DNA from: Gammaproteobacteria bacterium
GTDB lineage: Bacteria; Pseudomonadota; Gammaproteobacteria; Eutrophobiales; Eutrophobiaceae
Length of the DNA stretch: 64,000 nt
Assembly (NCBI GenBank): GCA_947480335.1
Contig: CANKCB010000003.1
Span: 62,001-126,000, forward strand
Direction: 5' to 3'
The notes under the pieces were generated by a model. The model saw only the letters and a list, made by a program, of their open reading frames with translations, was not told where the DNA came from and did no database searches. Both the position numbers and the translations under genes were made by a program. Positions 1-8,387 of this stretch are shown here, one piece after another (positions within the stretch are counted from its first letter, which is position 1; each line of letters starts with the position of its first letter).

Positions 1-95
1 AACTGTTAAATAAAAGTGGCCTTAAAATCATATCTGCAGATGATCTCACGGATGCTGCAAACAGGGTTGTCGCCGCATCAAAGGGAGGAAACTAA
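1..95 (+). CDS. sucC: Succinyl-CoA synthetase beta subunit, 3' end only
   Basis: Only the last 30 codons and the TAA stop (93-95) are inside the window. The visible C-terminus contains [18 protein letters not shown], which matches the end of SucC, the ATP-grasp subunit that binds nucleotide and succinate in the TCA-cycle ligase. It sits 2 bp before sucD, the usual sucCD operon arrangement. The purine-rich GGGAGG at 83-88 lies inside this gene and serves as the ribosome binding site of sucD. The identification rests on the short tail plus the neighbour. Confidence 0.9.
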   Translation, partial: LLNKSGLKIISADDLTDAANRVVAASKGGN

Positions 96-97
96 TC

Positions 98-967
98 ATG
101 TCAGTACTGGTTGATAAAAACACTAAGCTAATTGTTCAGGGCTTCACTGGCAAACAAGGGACCTTTCATGCCGAACAGGCGATTGCCTATGGCACCCAGG
201 TGGTTGGCGGAATTACACCGGGCCGTGGCGGAGAAAAACATCTGGATCGTCCCGTCTTTAATACGGTTGCAGACGCCGTTAAGACAACCGGTGCTAACGC
301 CAGCATGATCATGGTGCCCGCGGCCTTTGCTTCGGAAGCAATAACCGAGGCTGCTGATGCCGGAATCAAACTGATTGTGTGTATCACAGAGGGAATACCG
401 GTTCTGGACATGCTGAAAGTCCGTGCCAGCCTGGAACGCTACCCGGACACACGCCTGATTGGACCAAATTGCCCGGGTATTATCACACCCGGCCAGTGCA
501 AGATTGGCATCATGCCTGGCAGTATTCATATGGCAGGCAGTATTGGTATCGTTTCACGCTCAGGTACACTTACCTATGAGGCAGTACATCAAACCACACA
601 GGCTGGTCTGGGACAAAGCACCTGTATCGGCATCGGTGGAGACCCAATCCATGGCATGAACTTCGTGGATTGTCTGGCACTGTTCCAACAGGACTCGCAG
701 ACGAAGGGTATTATCATGGTTGGCGAAATTGGTGGTTCTGCCGAAGAAGAAGCGGCCAATTACATCAAGGCACACGTAACCAAACCGGTAGTTGCCTATA
801 TTGCTGGAGTTACTGCACCGGCAGGAAAACGCATGGGACATGCTGGCGCTATTATTTCCGGCGGCAAGGGTACGGCAGATGATAAGTTTGCCGCTCTGGA
901 AGCCGCAGGCGTCAAGACTGTCAGATCACCGGCAATTCTTGGCAAAACCATAGCCAGCGCCCTGTAG
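98..967 (+). CDS. sucD: Succinyl-CoA synthetase alpha subunit
   Basis: This subunit binds CoA and carries the phosphohistidine of the TCA-cycle enzyme that converts succinyl-CoA to succinate with nucleotide triphosphate formation. At 289 residues it has the normal length. The N-terminal CoA-binding Rossmann motif [13 protein letters not shown] begins near residue 15, and the C-terminal [14 protein letters not shown] contains the active-site histidine. The ATG follows a strong GGGAGG with good spacing. It is co-transcribed with sucC. No terminator hairpin is evident in the 77 bp after it. Confidence 0.97.
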   Translation: MSVLVDKNTKLIVQGFTGKQGTFHAEQAIAYGTQVVGGITPGRGGEKHLDRPVFNTVADAVKTTGANASMIMVPAAFASEAITEAADAGIKLIVCITEGIPVLDMLKVRASLERYPDTRLIGPNCPGIITPGQCKIGIMPGSIHMAGSIGIVSRSGTLTYEAVHQTTQAGLGQSTCIGIGGDPIHGMNFVDCLALFQQDSQTKGIIMVGEIGGSAEEEAANYIKAHVTKPVVAYIAGVTAPAGKRMGHAGAIISGGKGTADDKFAALEAAGVKTVRSPAILGKTIASAL

Positions 968-1044
968 GACTAGATTCCTGACAACAAGGATATTCCCGGG
1001 TTTGATTCATATATAAAATACTGGCAATGATTTAAATCAACATC

Positions 1045-4020
1045 ATGACACCGGGGCTGACCCAGCGTTCACTGTTATTGATATTTGCCTTATCAGGATT
1101 TTCGGGCCTGATATATGAATCAGTCTGGTCACAATATCTAAAACTTTTCCTCGGTCATTCGGCCTATGCACAGGCCATGGTACTCATGATATTCATGGGT
1201 GGCATGGCCGTTGGTGCATGGCTCCTGTCGAGATTAAGCTCCCGGATCCCTAATCTGTTTCTCGGCTATGCACTGATAGAGGGAGCCATCGGAATATTCG
1301 GGCTGCTATTCCATCCGCTGTTTGAAACAATCAACCACTGGTCCTTTACAGTTATCATCCCGCAGCTGGGTTCACCCGCACTTGTCTATCTCTATAAATT
1401 GTTGGCAGCATTGGCCCTAATTCTTCCCCAGTCTGTATTGCTGGGTACTACATTCCCGTTGATGTGTGGCGGGTATATCCGCAAATTTTCTTCGGTACCC
1501 GGACAATCCATTTCTTTATTATACTTTTTTAACAGTCTGGGCGCGGCACTTGCCCTGCTAATCAGCACATTTTACCTGATAGATAAACTGGGTTTGCCCG
1601 GCACCCTGTTTACAGCAGGCCTGCTCAATATAGCTATTGCGATTGTAATGTACGGCGTATCCAAACAAGCGATTGCGATTCCTGTTAAGGAAATTCATAC
1701 ACAACCCCGGATAAATCTGCCACTACTCTTCCTGGGCGCATCATTTTTGACAGGAATGTCTTCGTTTATCTATGAAGTCAGCTGGATACGAATGCTGTCG
1801 ATGGTGCTGGGATCCAGTACTCATTCGTTTGAGTTGATGCTGAGTACTTTCATAACCGGTTTGGCACTGGGTGGATACTGGATTAACAAATATATTGACC
1901 GTTTGCATGATACCGTCCATTTTGCCGGTATCGTGCAAATATTGATGGGCGGCTTTGCTGTGCTGACAATATTTCTTTACAGCTTCAGCTTTGACTTGAT
2001 GTCATATCTGGTTCAGGCACTCAATAAAACCGATCAGGGATATACCCTTTACAATCTGTCCGGTCAGACCATTGCCCTGTTAATCATGCTGCCAACCACG
2101 ATTTGTGCAGGCATGACCTTGCCTCTGTTTACATTAACGCTATTCAAACAGGGTCACGGAGAAAAAAGTATAGGTTGGATTTATTCCAGTAACACTCTGG
2201 GTGCAATTGTTGGTGTGCTTTCTACAATATTTATTGGCATGCCCGTACTCGGGCTTAAAAATGCACTGCTCACTGGTGCAGTTATCGATATCCTTGTCGG
2301 TTTATGGCTAATTGTAAAATCTGCAACACCGACCACGCTGAAGTATCCGGTTCCCGTATCCGCTTTAGCGCTATTGCTGTTGCTTTATATTGCTGTATTC
2401 CAGCAATTTAATCCCAGACAAATGGCCTCCGGCGTGTATCGTACTGGACAGTCAGAGATGGCAAATGATATCGATATTTTGTTCCACAAGGACGGGAAAA
2501 CAGCGTCTATTACAGTTGCGGCTGACAAGCAGCGCTACGTATCAATTTCAACCAATGGTAAACCGGATGCGGCAATTGCCATGGATACAAGCCTCCCGCC
2601 AAATCTGCATGAGGTCACCATGACGTTAATGTCAGCAATACCAATTTCAATCAATCCAGAGGCAAAAACGATTGCCAATATTGGCATAGGTTCCGGCCTG
2701 ACCAGCCAGGTAACCCTGGCCTGGGATGGTATCCGTAAAATTGATACGATTGAGATTGAAGAGGCCATGGTTGAAGGCGCGCGTTTTTTTATCCCGGAAA
2801 CCAGCCGGGTGTTTACCGATCCCAGAAGTCAGATTCATATTGCTGATGCGAAAACTTTCTTTTCTACGCACAAGAACAAATATGACATCATCATGTCTGA
2901 ACCATCGAACCCTTGGGTCAGTGGCGTTTCAAGCCTGTTTACCCATGAGTTTTATAACTCCATCATTCCTTATCTGAATCAGCACGGGATTTTTACACAA
3001 TGGATTCAAAACTACGAATTCAATATTGATCTGTTTATATCCGTATTGAAATCTCTCTCTTCGACATTTCCGTTTTATTCAATTTACTTTACTGATAGTA
3101 GCGACATCGTAATTGTGGCCAGCATGGATCAACCGGTCGCAAAACCAGATAGCGTCATTTTCACTTCAAAGGCCATGTCCGCCCATTTGTCTGAAATTGG
3201 GATCAACAATATTGAGGATATCAACTTCAGATTTATCGGCGACCAGGATCTGTTTAACCCTTTCATTAAATACAGTTCCATACCGGCCAACTCTGATTAT
3301 TATCCTGTACTTGAATCGAGAGCGCCCAAATACCGTTTTCTGGGAAAACCGGTTACTGAACTATTAAATATGCGGCTGAGCACAGTTCCCATACTCGATT
3401 TGTTATACGGAACCAGAGCGAATGAAAACATGCCGATAAGTGTAAATAACGCTATCCCCCTGATCTTCAGAAATACCGATGATGCCTATAAAATATTTGG
3501 CTTGTTTGAACAGGAACCCTATCAGCAAGAGTATCTGGAATTTTGGACCAGTATCAAATATCTGAAAAGCATCGTTACTGATTGTGCTGTTACAGCTGAT
3601 CCGCTTGCCTGGATAAACTCGCTGTTTCTGGTCATGCATAAAACCGTCTCAACATTGACAGAGACACAAATAAATCAGATGCTCTCGGGATTTACACCTG
3701 TATGCGGTAACAATGTAATGCCCCATTACATGCGTACCTGGCTGGATTATTTTGCGGCTATAGGCCGTAGGGATATTCACGCTATGGTTGATGCGGGCAA
3801 ATCCATCCTGGAACAGGACAATCAACTAACGATTCAATCTGGACGATTCGTGATTACCAGTATGCTGGCTGGCCTGATAAAACAGGGTAAATTTGACGAG
3901 GCCGCTGGCTTATGGGATCAGGAAACTGTTAAGCTTTTCATTGTAAACGGAGATGTCTCATTTGAAATAAAATTGTTGCTGGCCCTCATAGATCAAGAAC
4001 AAATCTTTCACTCACAATAA
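1045..4020 (+). CDS. Fused multipass membrane / spermidine-synthase-like protein
   Basis: A 991-residue protein. Roughly residues 1-450 are many hydrophobic helices with two similar opening motifs (FSGLIYESVWSQYL near 19 and MSSFIYEVSWIRML near 240), which suggests a duplicated membrane half. The C-terminal half has an aminopropyltransferase-like Rossmann fold: NIGIGSGLTSQV near 546, an acidic strand IDTIEIEEAMVEGARFF near 573, and DIIMSEPSNPWVSG near 615 in place of the polyamine-binding motif of true spermidine synthases. This matches the family usually annotated as fused MFS/spermidine synthase, whose substrate is not established. It stands alone between sucD and nadE, and polyamine synthesis should not be assumed. 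The family call is firm; the function is unknown. Confidence 0.85.
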   Translation: MTPGLTQRSLLLIFALSGFSGLIYESVWSQYLKLFLGHSAYAQAMVLMIFMGGMAVGAWLLSRLSSRIPNLFLGYALIEGAIGIFGLLFHPLFETINHWSFTVIIPQLGSPALVYLYKLLAALALILPQSVLLGTTFPLMCGGYIRKFSSVPGQSISLLYFFNSLGAALALLISTFYLIDKLGLPGTLFTAGLLNIAIAIVMYGVSKQAIAIPVKEIHTQPRINLPLLFLGASFLTGMSSFIYEVSWIRMLSMVLGSSTHSFELMLSTFITGLALGGYWINKYIDRLHDTVHFAGIVQILMGGFAVLTIFLYSFSFDLMSYLVQALNKTDQGYTLYNLSGQTIALLIMLPTTICAGMTLPLFTLTLFKQGHGEKSIGWIYSSNTLGAIVGVLSTIFIGMPVLGLKNALLTGAVIDILVGLWLIVKSATPTTLKYPVPVSALALLLLLYIAVFQQFNPRQMASGVYRTGQSEMANDIDILFHKDGKTASITVAADKQRYVSISTNGKPDAAIAMDTSLPPNLHEVTMTLMSAIPISINPEAKTIANIGIGSGLTSQVTLAWDGIRKIDTIEIEEAMVEGARFFIPETSRVFTDPRSQIHIADAKTFFSTHKNKYDIIMSEPSNPWVSGVSSLFTHEFYNSIIPYLNQHGIFTQWIQNYEFNIDLFISVLKSLSSTFPFYSIYFTDSSDIVIVASMDQPVAKPDSVIFTSKAMSAHLSEIGINNIEDINFRFIGDQDLFNPFIKYSSIPANSDYYPVLESRAPKYRFLGKPVTELLNMRLSTVPILDLLYGTRANENMPISVNNAIPLIFRNTDDAYKIFGLFEQEPYQQEYLEFWTSIKYLKSIVTDCAVTADPLAWINSLFLVMHKTVSTLTETQINQMLSGFTPVCGNNVMPHYMRTWLDYFAAIGRRDIHAMVDAGKSILEQDNQLTIQSGRFVITSMLAGLIKQGKFDEAAGLWDQETVKLFIVNGDVSFEIKLLLALIDQEQIFHSQ

Positions 4021-4044
4021 GACAAAACGCAAGATTAATTGAAT

Positions 4045-5664
4045 ATGCGCATCGGAATAGCCCAAGTAAATTCTAGCGTCGGTGATATTGAAAATAACAC
4101 CGTATTAATTACAAATACAATTTCCCGTGGGCGAGAACAAAATCTGGATTTAATCATATTTCCAGAACTTGTATTATGTGGTTATCCACCTGACGACCTA
4201 CTCTACCGCCCGTCGCTTTACGATAAAATTGGGCGGGCATTAAATACTATTATCAATGCAAGCATGGGTATACAGCTATTGTTAGGCTATCCAAGAAATG
4301 TCAACGGTAAAATCTATAATAGCTGTGTCTTTATTCAAAACGGCAACCTTATCACCCATTATGACAAAATATTATTACCCAATTATGGCGTTTTTGATGA
4401 AAAACGATATTTTACCGAAGGCAGCACTCCCTGCCTGATAGATCTGAACGGTATTCGAACTGCATTAACAATTTGTGAAGATTTATGGTCAGACCTACCG
4501 ATACAGATGGCTGCAAATGCGGGGGCAAAGTTAATTATCAGCATTAATTCTTCACCATTTCATATTAACAAACCAGCGGAACGAATTGGTGCCTTGAAAG
4601 CACGTTTTCACGAATCAAACTTACCCATCATTTACGTCAATTCTGTAGGCGGACAAGATGAACTTGTCTTTGATGGTGCGTCGATGGTAATGGACAATAT
4701 GGGTGAAATTATTTTTCGAGCCCCCAATTTTGAAGAAGGATTATACGTATTTGAAACTCATTCAGAAAATTCCGGATCACTGTCATTTAAAGTACCACCA
4801 AACTTGCCTATTAACGATATTGAAGAACAAACTATCTACCAGGCACTGGTACTCGCCGTAAGAGATTACGTAAGAAAAAACAGATTTAATGGCGTTATAA
4901 TTGGTCTGTCAGGCGGGATTGACTCTGCGCTGGTTGCATGTATCGCCGTAGATGCTTTAGGCAAAGAGAATGTTAACGTTTTACTGATGCCATCCCGTCA
5001 TACGTCTGAAATGAGTAATGCTGATGCGCTCCTGCTCGCAAAAAATCTGGGCATTTCTACCAACACAATCTCGATTGAAGGTCCGTACAAAGCATTTATT
5101 GACGAACTTGCACCGGTATTTCGTGAACTTCCGGTAGATACTACCGAGGAAAATATTCAAGCCAGATGCAGGGGAGTATTACTAATGGCTGTATCGAATA
5201 AAATGCATAAACTGGTATTAACAACCGGTAATAAAAGCGAAATGTCGGTCGGTTATGCCACACTATATGGAGATATGGCAGGTGGTTTTTCCCCATTAAA
5301 AGATGTATCAAAACTACAGGTATATCGCCTGTGTAAATGGAAAAACACAATATCCAATGTAATACCAGTACGTATCATTGAAAGACCGCCTTCTGCTGAA
5401 CTCAGACCAGATCAAAAGGATTCGGATTCTTTACCGCCCTATGAAATTCTGGATCCTATTCTGGAACTCTATATAGAACAGGATCAAAATCCCGGACAAA
5501 TTATAAATGCCGGATACAACCGCGATGATGTATTAAGAGTTATAAAACTGGTAAATCAGAATGAATATAAACGACGCCAGTCTGCACCAGGAGTAAAAAT
5601 TAGTCGCAAAGCATTCGGGCGGGAACGCCGTTATCCCATAACTTCAGGTTATCGCGAAGAGTAA
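4045..5664 (+). CDS. nadE: Glutamine-dependent NAD+ synthetase
   Basis: Catalyses the last step of NAD+ synthesis, amidating deamido-NAD+ with ammonia released from glutamine. The N-terminal nitrilase-type glutaminase shows the Glu-Lys-Cys triad in FPELVLCGYPPDDLL, HYDKILLPNYGVFDE and LTICEDLW. The C-terminal synthetase has the PP-loop GLSGGIDSALVA near residue 290. About 539 residues is typical of the two-domain form. I start at ATG 4045, because family members begin MRIGIAQ-like; an in-frame TTG lies 6 bp upstream at 4039. Codon use looks more AT-rich than in its neighbours by eye, which could be relaxed composition or transfer. Confidence 0.95.
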   Translation: MRIGIAQVNSSVGDIENNTVLITNTISRGREQNLDLIIFPELVLCGYPPDDLLYRPSLYDKIGRALNTIINASMGIQLLLGYPRNVNGKIYNSCVFIQNGNLITHYDKILLPNYGVFDEKRYFTEGSTPCLIDLNGIRTALTICEDLWSDLPIQMAANAGAKLIISINSSPFHINKPAERIGALKARFHESNLPIIYVNSVGGQDELVFDGASMVMDNMGEIIFRAPNFEEGLYVFETHSENSGSLSFKVPPNLPINDIEEQTIYQALVLAVRDYVRKNRFNGVIIGLSGGIDSALVACIAVDALGKENVNVLLMPSRHTSEMSNADALLLAKNLGISTNTISIEGPYKAFIDELAPVFRELPVDTTEENIQARCRGVLLMAVSNKMHKLVLTTGNKSEMSVGYATLYGDMAGGFSPLKDVSKLQVYRLCKWKNTISNVIPVRIIERPPSAELRPDQKDSDSLPPYEILDPILELYIEQDQNPGQIINAGYNRDDVLRVIKLVNQNEYKRRQSAPGVKISRKAFGRERRYPITSGYREE

Positions 5665-5686
5665 CTACAGATATTCCCGTTAGTAA

Positions 5687-6460
5687 CTAGTTCAGAACAA
5701 TACGTCTTGCTTCACTAATGCCGGGATGATTCGGATAATTCAGCTCAAGCACTCGAATCGCATCTGTTGAAAGGTCTTCCATACCCATGATCCGGTAAGC
5801 CTTGGCCAGAATTACCAATGCGTCAGGCACGGAAGGAGTTTTTTCAAAATTTTCTACCACGTTTTTAGCACGGTTGACCGCGGCAACATACGCCCCTCTG
5901 CGCAAATAATACTGAGCGACATGAATATCATGTTGCGCCAGCATGTTCCGCAAATACACCATTCTGATAGATGAATCACTGGCATATGTGCTTGTGGGAA
6001 AACGGTTAAGTAGTTCACCAAAATTCTGGAAAGCATTGCGTGCCGAAGCAATATCACGCTCGGACATATCCGCAGGAAACAAACGGTCAGTTGGACGGCT
6101 ATGCTGGTAAAAATTTACCAGCCCCTGCAAGTAATAGGCGTAATCAACATGCTCATTTTGAGGATATAAACGTATGAACCTATCACAGGTAGACAAAGCT
6201 GATTCATGATCCCCGGTTTTATAATAGACAAAAGCCAGATCCAGCAAGGCCTGCTGACCATAAACCCCGAACGGGAAACGTGTTTCCAGAAACTCATATA
6301 ACTCTACGGCCCGGGTATAATTTGAATTCTCCCTGGCCCTTTTTGCCTCTGTATACAAGCGTTCAACAGTCCAACCTTCAGCCGGGTCAACCGCTTCCTT
6401 AAAGAAAGCACAACCGGATACGGTCAGGTATAGTAGTAACAATGGTATTATCTTATGCAT
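5687..6460 (-). CDS. bamD: Outer membrane assembly lipoprotein BamD
   Basis: Essential BAM-complex lipoprotein that helps fold and insert beta-barrel proteins into the outer membrane. The 257-residue product starts with a lipoprotein signal ending in the lipobox LTVSGC, followed by TPR-like helices (WTVERLYTEAKRARENSNYT, then YYKTGDHESALSTCDRFIRL). It is divergent from rluD across 85 bp, as in many gammaproteobacteria, and convergent with nadE (22 bp between stops). The name follows from lipobox, TPR content, length and context. Confidence 0.93.
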   Translation of the reverse strand: MHKIIPLLLLYLTVSGCAFFKEAVDPAEGWTVERLYTEAKRARENSNYTRAVELYEFLETRFPFGVYGQQALLDLAFVYYKTGDHESALSTCDRFIRLYPQNEHVDYAYYLQGLVNFYQHSRPTDRLFPADMSERDIASARNAFQNFGELLNRFPTSTYASDSSIRMVYLRNMLAQHDIHVAQYYLRRGAYVAAVNRAKNVVENFEKTPSVPDALVILAKAYRIMGMEDLSTDAIRVLELNYPNHPGISEARRIVLN

Positions 6461-6545
6461 AATGGGTACAGATTATATCAATTGCACAAATAGCGCAAAA
6501 TCACTTGCACGAAATTCACCCACAAATCAGGTTTAATTTCTAATC

Positions 6546-7502
6546 ATGTCTATCGAAGAACTGGAGTTTCAGGTGCCTTTAACACAAAAAGGAAAGCGCC
6601 TGGACCAGACATTGGCGGAATTGTGTCCGCAGCATTCACGTTCCAGATTGCAATCCTGGATAAAATCCGGCTATGTCACCATCAATAACACAATTCCGAA
6701 ACAACGGGATATGGTACAGGGTGGTGAAATCATCCAAATCCGCGCGCAATATGAAGCTATGGACAAATCCTGGTCCAGAGAAGCCATTCCTCTGGATATT
6801 GTCTATTCAGACAAGGATATCATTGTAATCAATAAACCTCCGGGTCTGGTTGTCCATCCAGGTGCCGGGAACCGTGAACATACCCTTTTAAATGCCCTTC
6901 TGTATCATCATCCTGAGCTGGAACAGGTTCCTCGTGCGGGTATTGTACAAAGACTGGACAAGGATACCTCAGGATTGATGGTCGTTGCCCGTACCCTGTC
7001 AGCCCATACCTATCTGGTTGATCAGTTGCACAACAGGCTGGTCACACGTGAATACAGATGTATTGTTTCAGGTGTGATGACGGCTGGAGGATCTGTCAAT
7101 GCACCAATTGGAAGACATCCTGTAAAGCGTAAAAGCATGGCCATTGTTGAATCTGGCAAGCCCGCCATTACACATTACAGGGTATTGAAAAAATTTCCGG
7201 CCAATACCTATATCCAGCTGCAACTGGAATCTGGGCGTACACACCAAATACGAGTTCATATGGCCCATATACGATATCCGGTAGTAGGCGATCCTGTCTA
7301 TGGTGGACGCCAGAGATTCCCTAAGAATGCTGGGGCAGAACTGTTACAGGCCTTACAGGATTTTCCGCGTCAGGCCTTGCATGCCTCCAGACTGGCATTT
7401 ACCCATCCCCGCAAAAGCAAGGTAGTGAGCTGGGAAGCCCCTATCCCGGAAGATATGTCCAACCTGCTTATTTTGCTTGAAACCAATGGTAACAAACCCT
7501 GA
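6546..7502 (+). CDS. rluD: 23S rRNA pseudouridine synthase RluD
   Basis: Makes pseudouridines in helix 69 of 23S rRNA (positions 1911, 1915 and 1917 in E. coli). It has an N-terminal S4 RNA-binding domain (KRLDQTLAELCPQHSRSRLQ near residue 17) and the RluA-family catalytic motif QRLDKDTSGLMVVA near 137, containing the nucleophilic Asp. The RTHQIRVHMAH motif near 231 is also conserved. The 318-residue length is normal. Its 3' end overlaps the start of pgeF, the standard rluD-pgeF-clpB order. Confidence 0.95.
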   Translation: MSIEELEFQVPLTQKGKRLDQTLAELCPQHSRSRLQSWIKSGYVTINNTIPKQRDMVQGGEIIQIRAQYEAMDKSWSREAIPLDIVYSDKDIIVINKPPGLVVHPGAGNREHTLLNALLYHHPELEQVPRAGIVQRLDKDTSGLMVVARTLSAHTYLVDQLHNRLVTREYRCIVSGVMTAGGSVNAPIGRHPVKRKSMAIVESGKPAITHYRVLKKFPANTYIQLQLESGRTHQIRVHMAHIRYPVVGDPVYGGRQRFPKNAGAELLQALQDFPRQALHASRLAFTHPRKSKVVSWEAPIPEDMSNLLILLETNGNKP

Positions 7503-8235
7503 CCACTGTTCGTGGATACCGGCAGCCTGGGCTGCTCCATCCTGGATCAAGGCCGGAATCACAACCCGTCAAGGTGGACAAAGTCAGCCTCCCTACACCT
7601 CATTTAATCTTGCAACTCACGTTGGTGACAATCCATTAAGTGTCGAAAAAAATCGAGACTATCTTGCAAGAATGCTGAATTTACCAGCCAAGCCAATCTG
7701 GCTTGAGCAGATACATGGTAATCGGATCATCTGTGCTGATCAGGCACAAGACTACAAAGCGGATGGTTTGTACACAGACAGGACAAAAACAGTCTGCGCC
7801 ATCATGACGGCAGACTGTGTGCCAATACTGATGTGCAACACTAATGGCACCAGGGTTGCGGCCATACATGTCGGTTGGAAAGGATTTTGTGCCGGCATAC
7901 TCGGTCAATCGCTGGATTTATTCACGGACCACAACAATGAACTTTTGATATGGATAGGACCCCATATTTATAAAGACAGTTATGAGGTCGGGAACGATGT
8001 TCGTGATGCGGTACTGAACGCTAATCAACAATTATCTGATGCGTTTAGTCCAAATCAGCGCGGTCGCTGGCAAGCCAGTCTGGAATTCATGATACGTTAT
8101 GCACTGGAATCGCGCGGTGTTAGTCAAATCAGCAGTGCAAACCTATGCACCCTTACGCATGCTGAAGATTTTTACTCTTTTCGCCGTGACGGTAAAACCG
8201 GACGTATGGCCAGCCTGATATGGATAGACCGTTAA
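7486..8235 (+). CDS. pgeF: Peptidoglycan editing factor / multicopper-oxidase-like PgeF (YfiH)
   Basis: Member of the YfiH/LACC1 family. In E. coli it protects peptidoglycan by removing UDP-MurNAc precursors with a wrong first amino acid; purine nucleoside activities are also reported for the family. The metal-site residues are visible in LEQIHGN, MTADCVPIL and AAIHVGWKG. I start at ATG 7486, giving 249 residues; an in-frame TTG occurs at 7477. It overlaps rluD by 17 bp, so translational coupling is likely. Confidence 0.92.
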   Translation: MVTNPDHCSWIPAAWAAPSWIKAGITTRQGGQSQPPYTSFNLATHVGDNPLSVEKNRDYLARMLNLPAKPIWLEQIHGNRIICADQAQDYKADGLYTDRTKTVCAIMTADCVPILMCNTNGTRVAAIHVGWKGFCAGILGQSLDLFTDHNNELLIWIGPHIYKDSYEVGNDVRDAVLNANQQLSDAFSPNQRGRWQASLEFMIRYALESRGVSQISSANLCTLTHAEDFYSFRRDGKTGRMASLIWIDR

Positions 8236-8323
8236 GAGCGGATTTAATCGGTCCTGTACTCACTGGAAAGCAGATCCAGACGAACTGGTAACGCTAATTT
8301 ATAGCTGTATCAAGCGGTCCAGA

Positions 8324-8352
8324 CTTGAATTCTGTCGGCACAAGCCATATCT
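8324..8352 (+). promoter_or_regulatory. Sigma-32-type heat-shock promoter of clpB
   Basis: CTTGAA at 8324-8329 is separated by 15 bp from CCATATCT at 8345-8352, resembling the RpoH consensus CTTGAAA and CCCCATNT. It lies 36-64 bp upstream of the clpB ATG, the expected place for a chaperone promoter. Prediction by eye only. Confidence 0.6.
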
Positions 8353-8387
8353 AATGCCCAGCGAACTACTTTAGGACACAGATAAAT

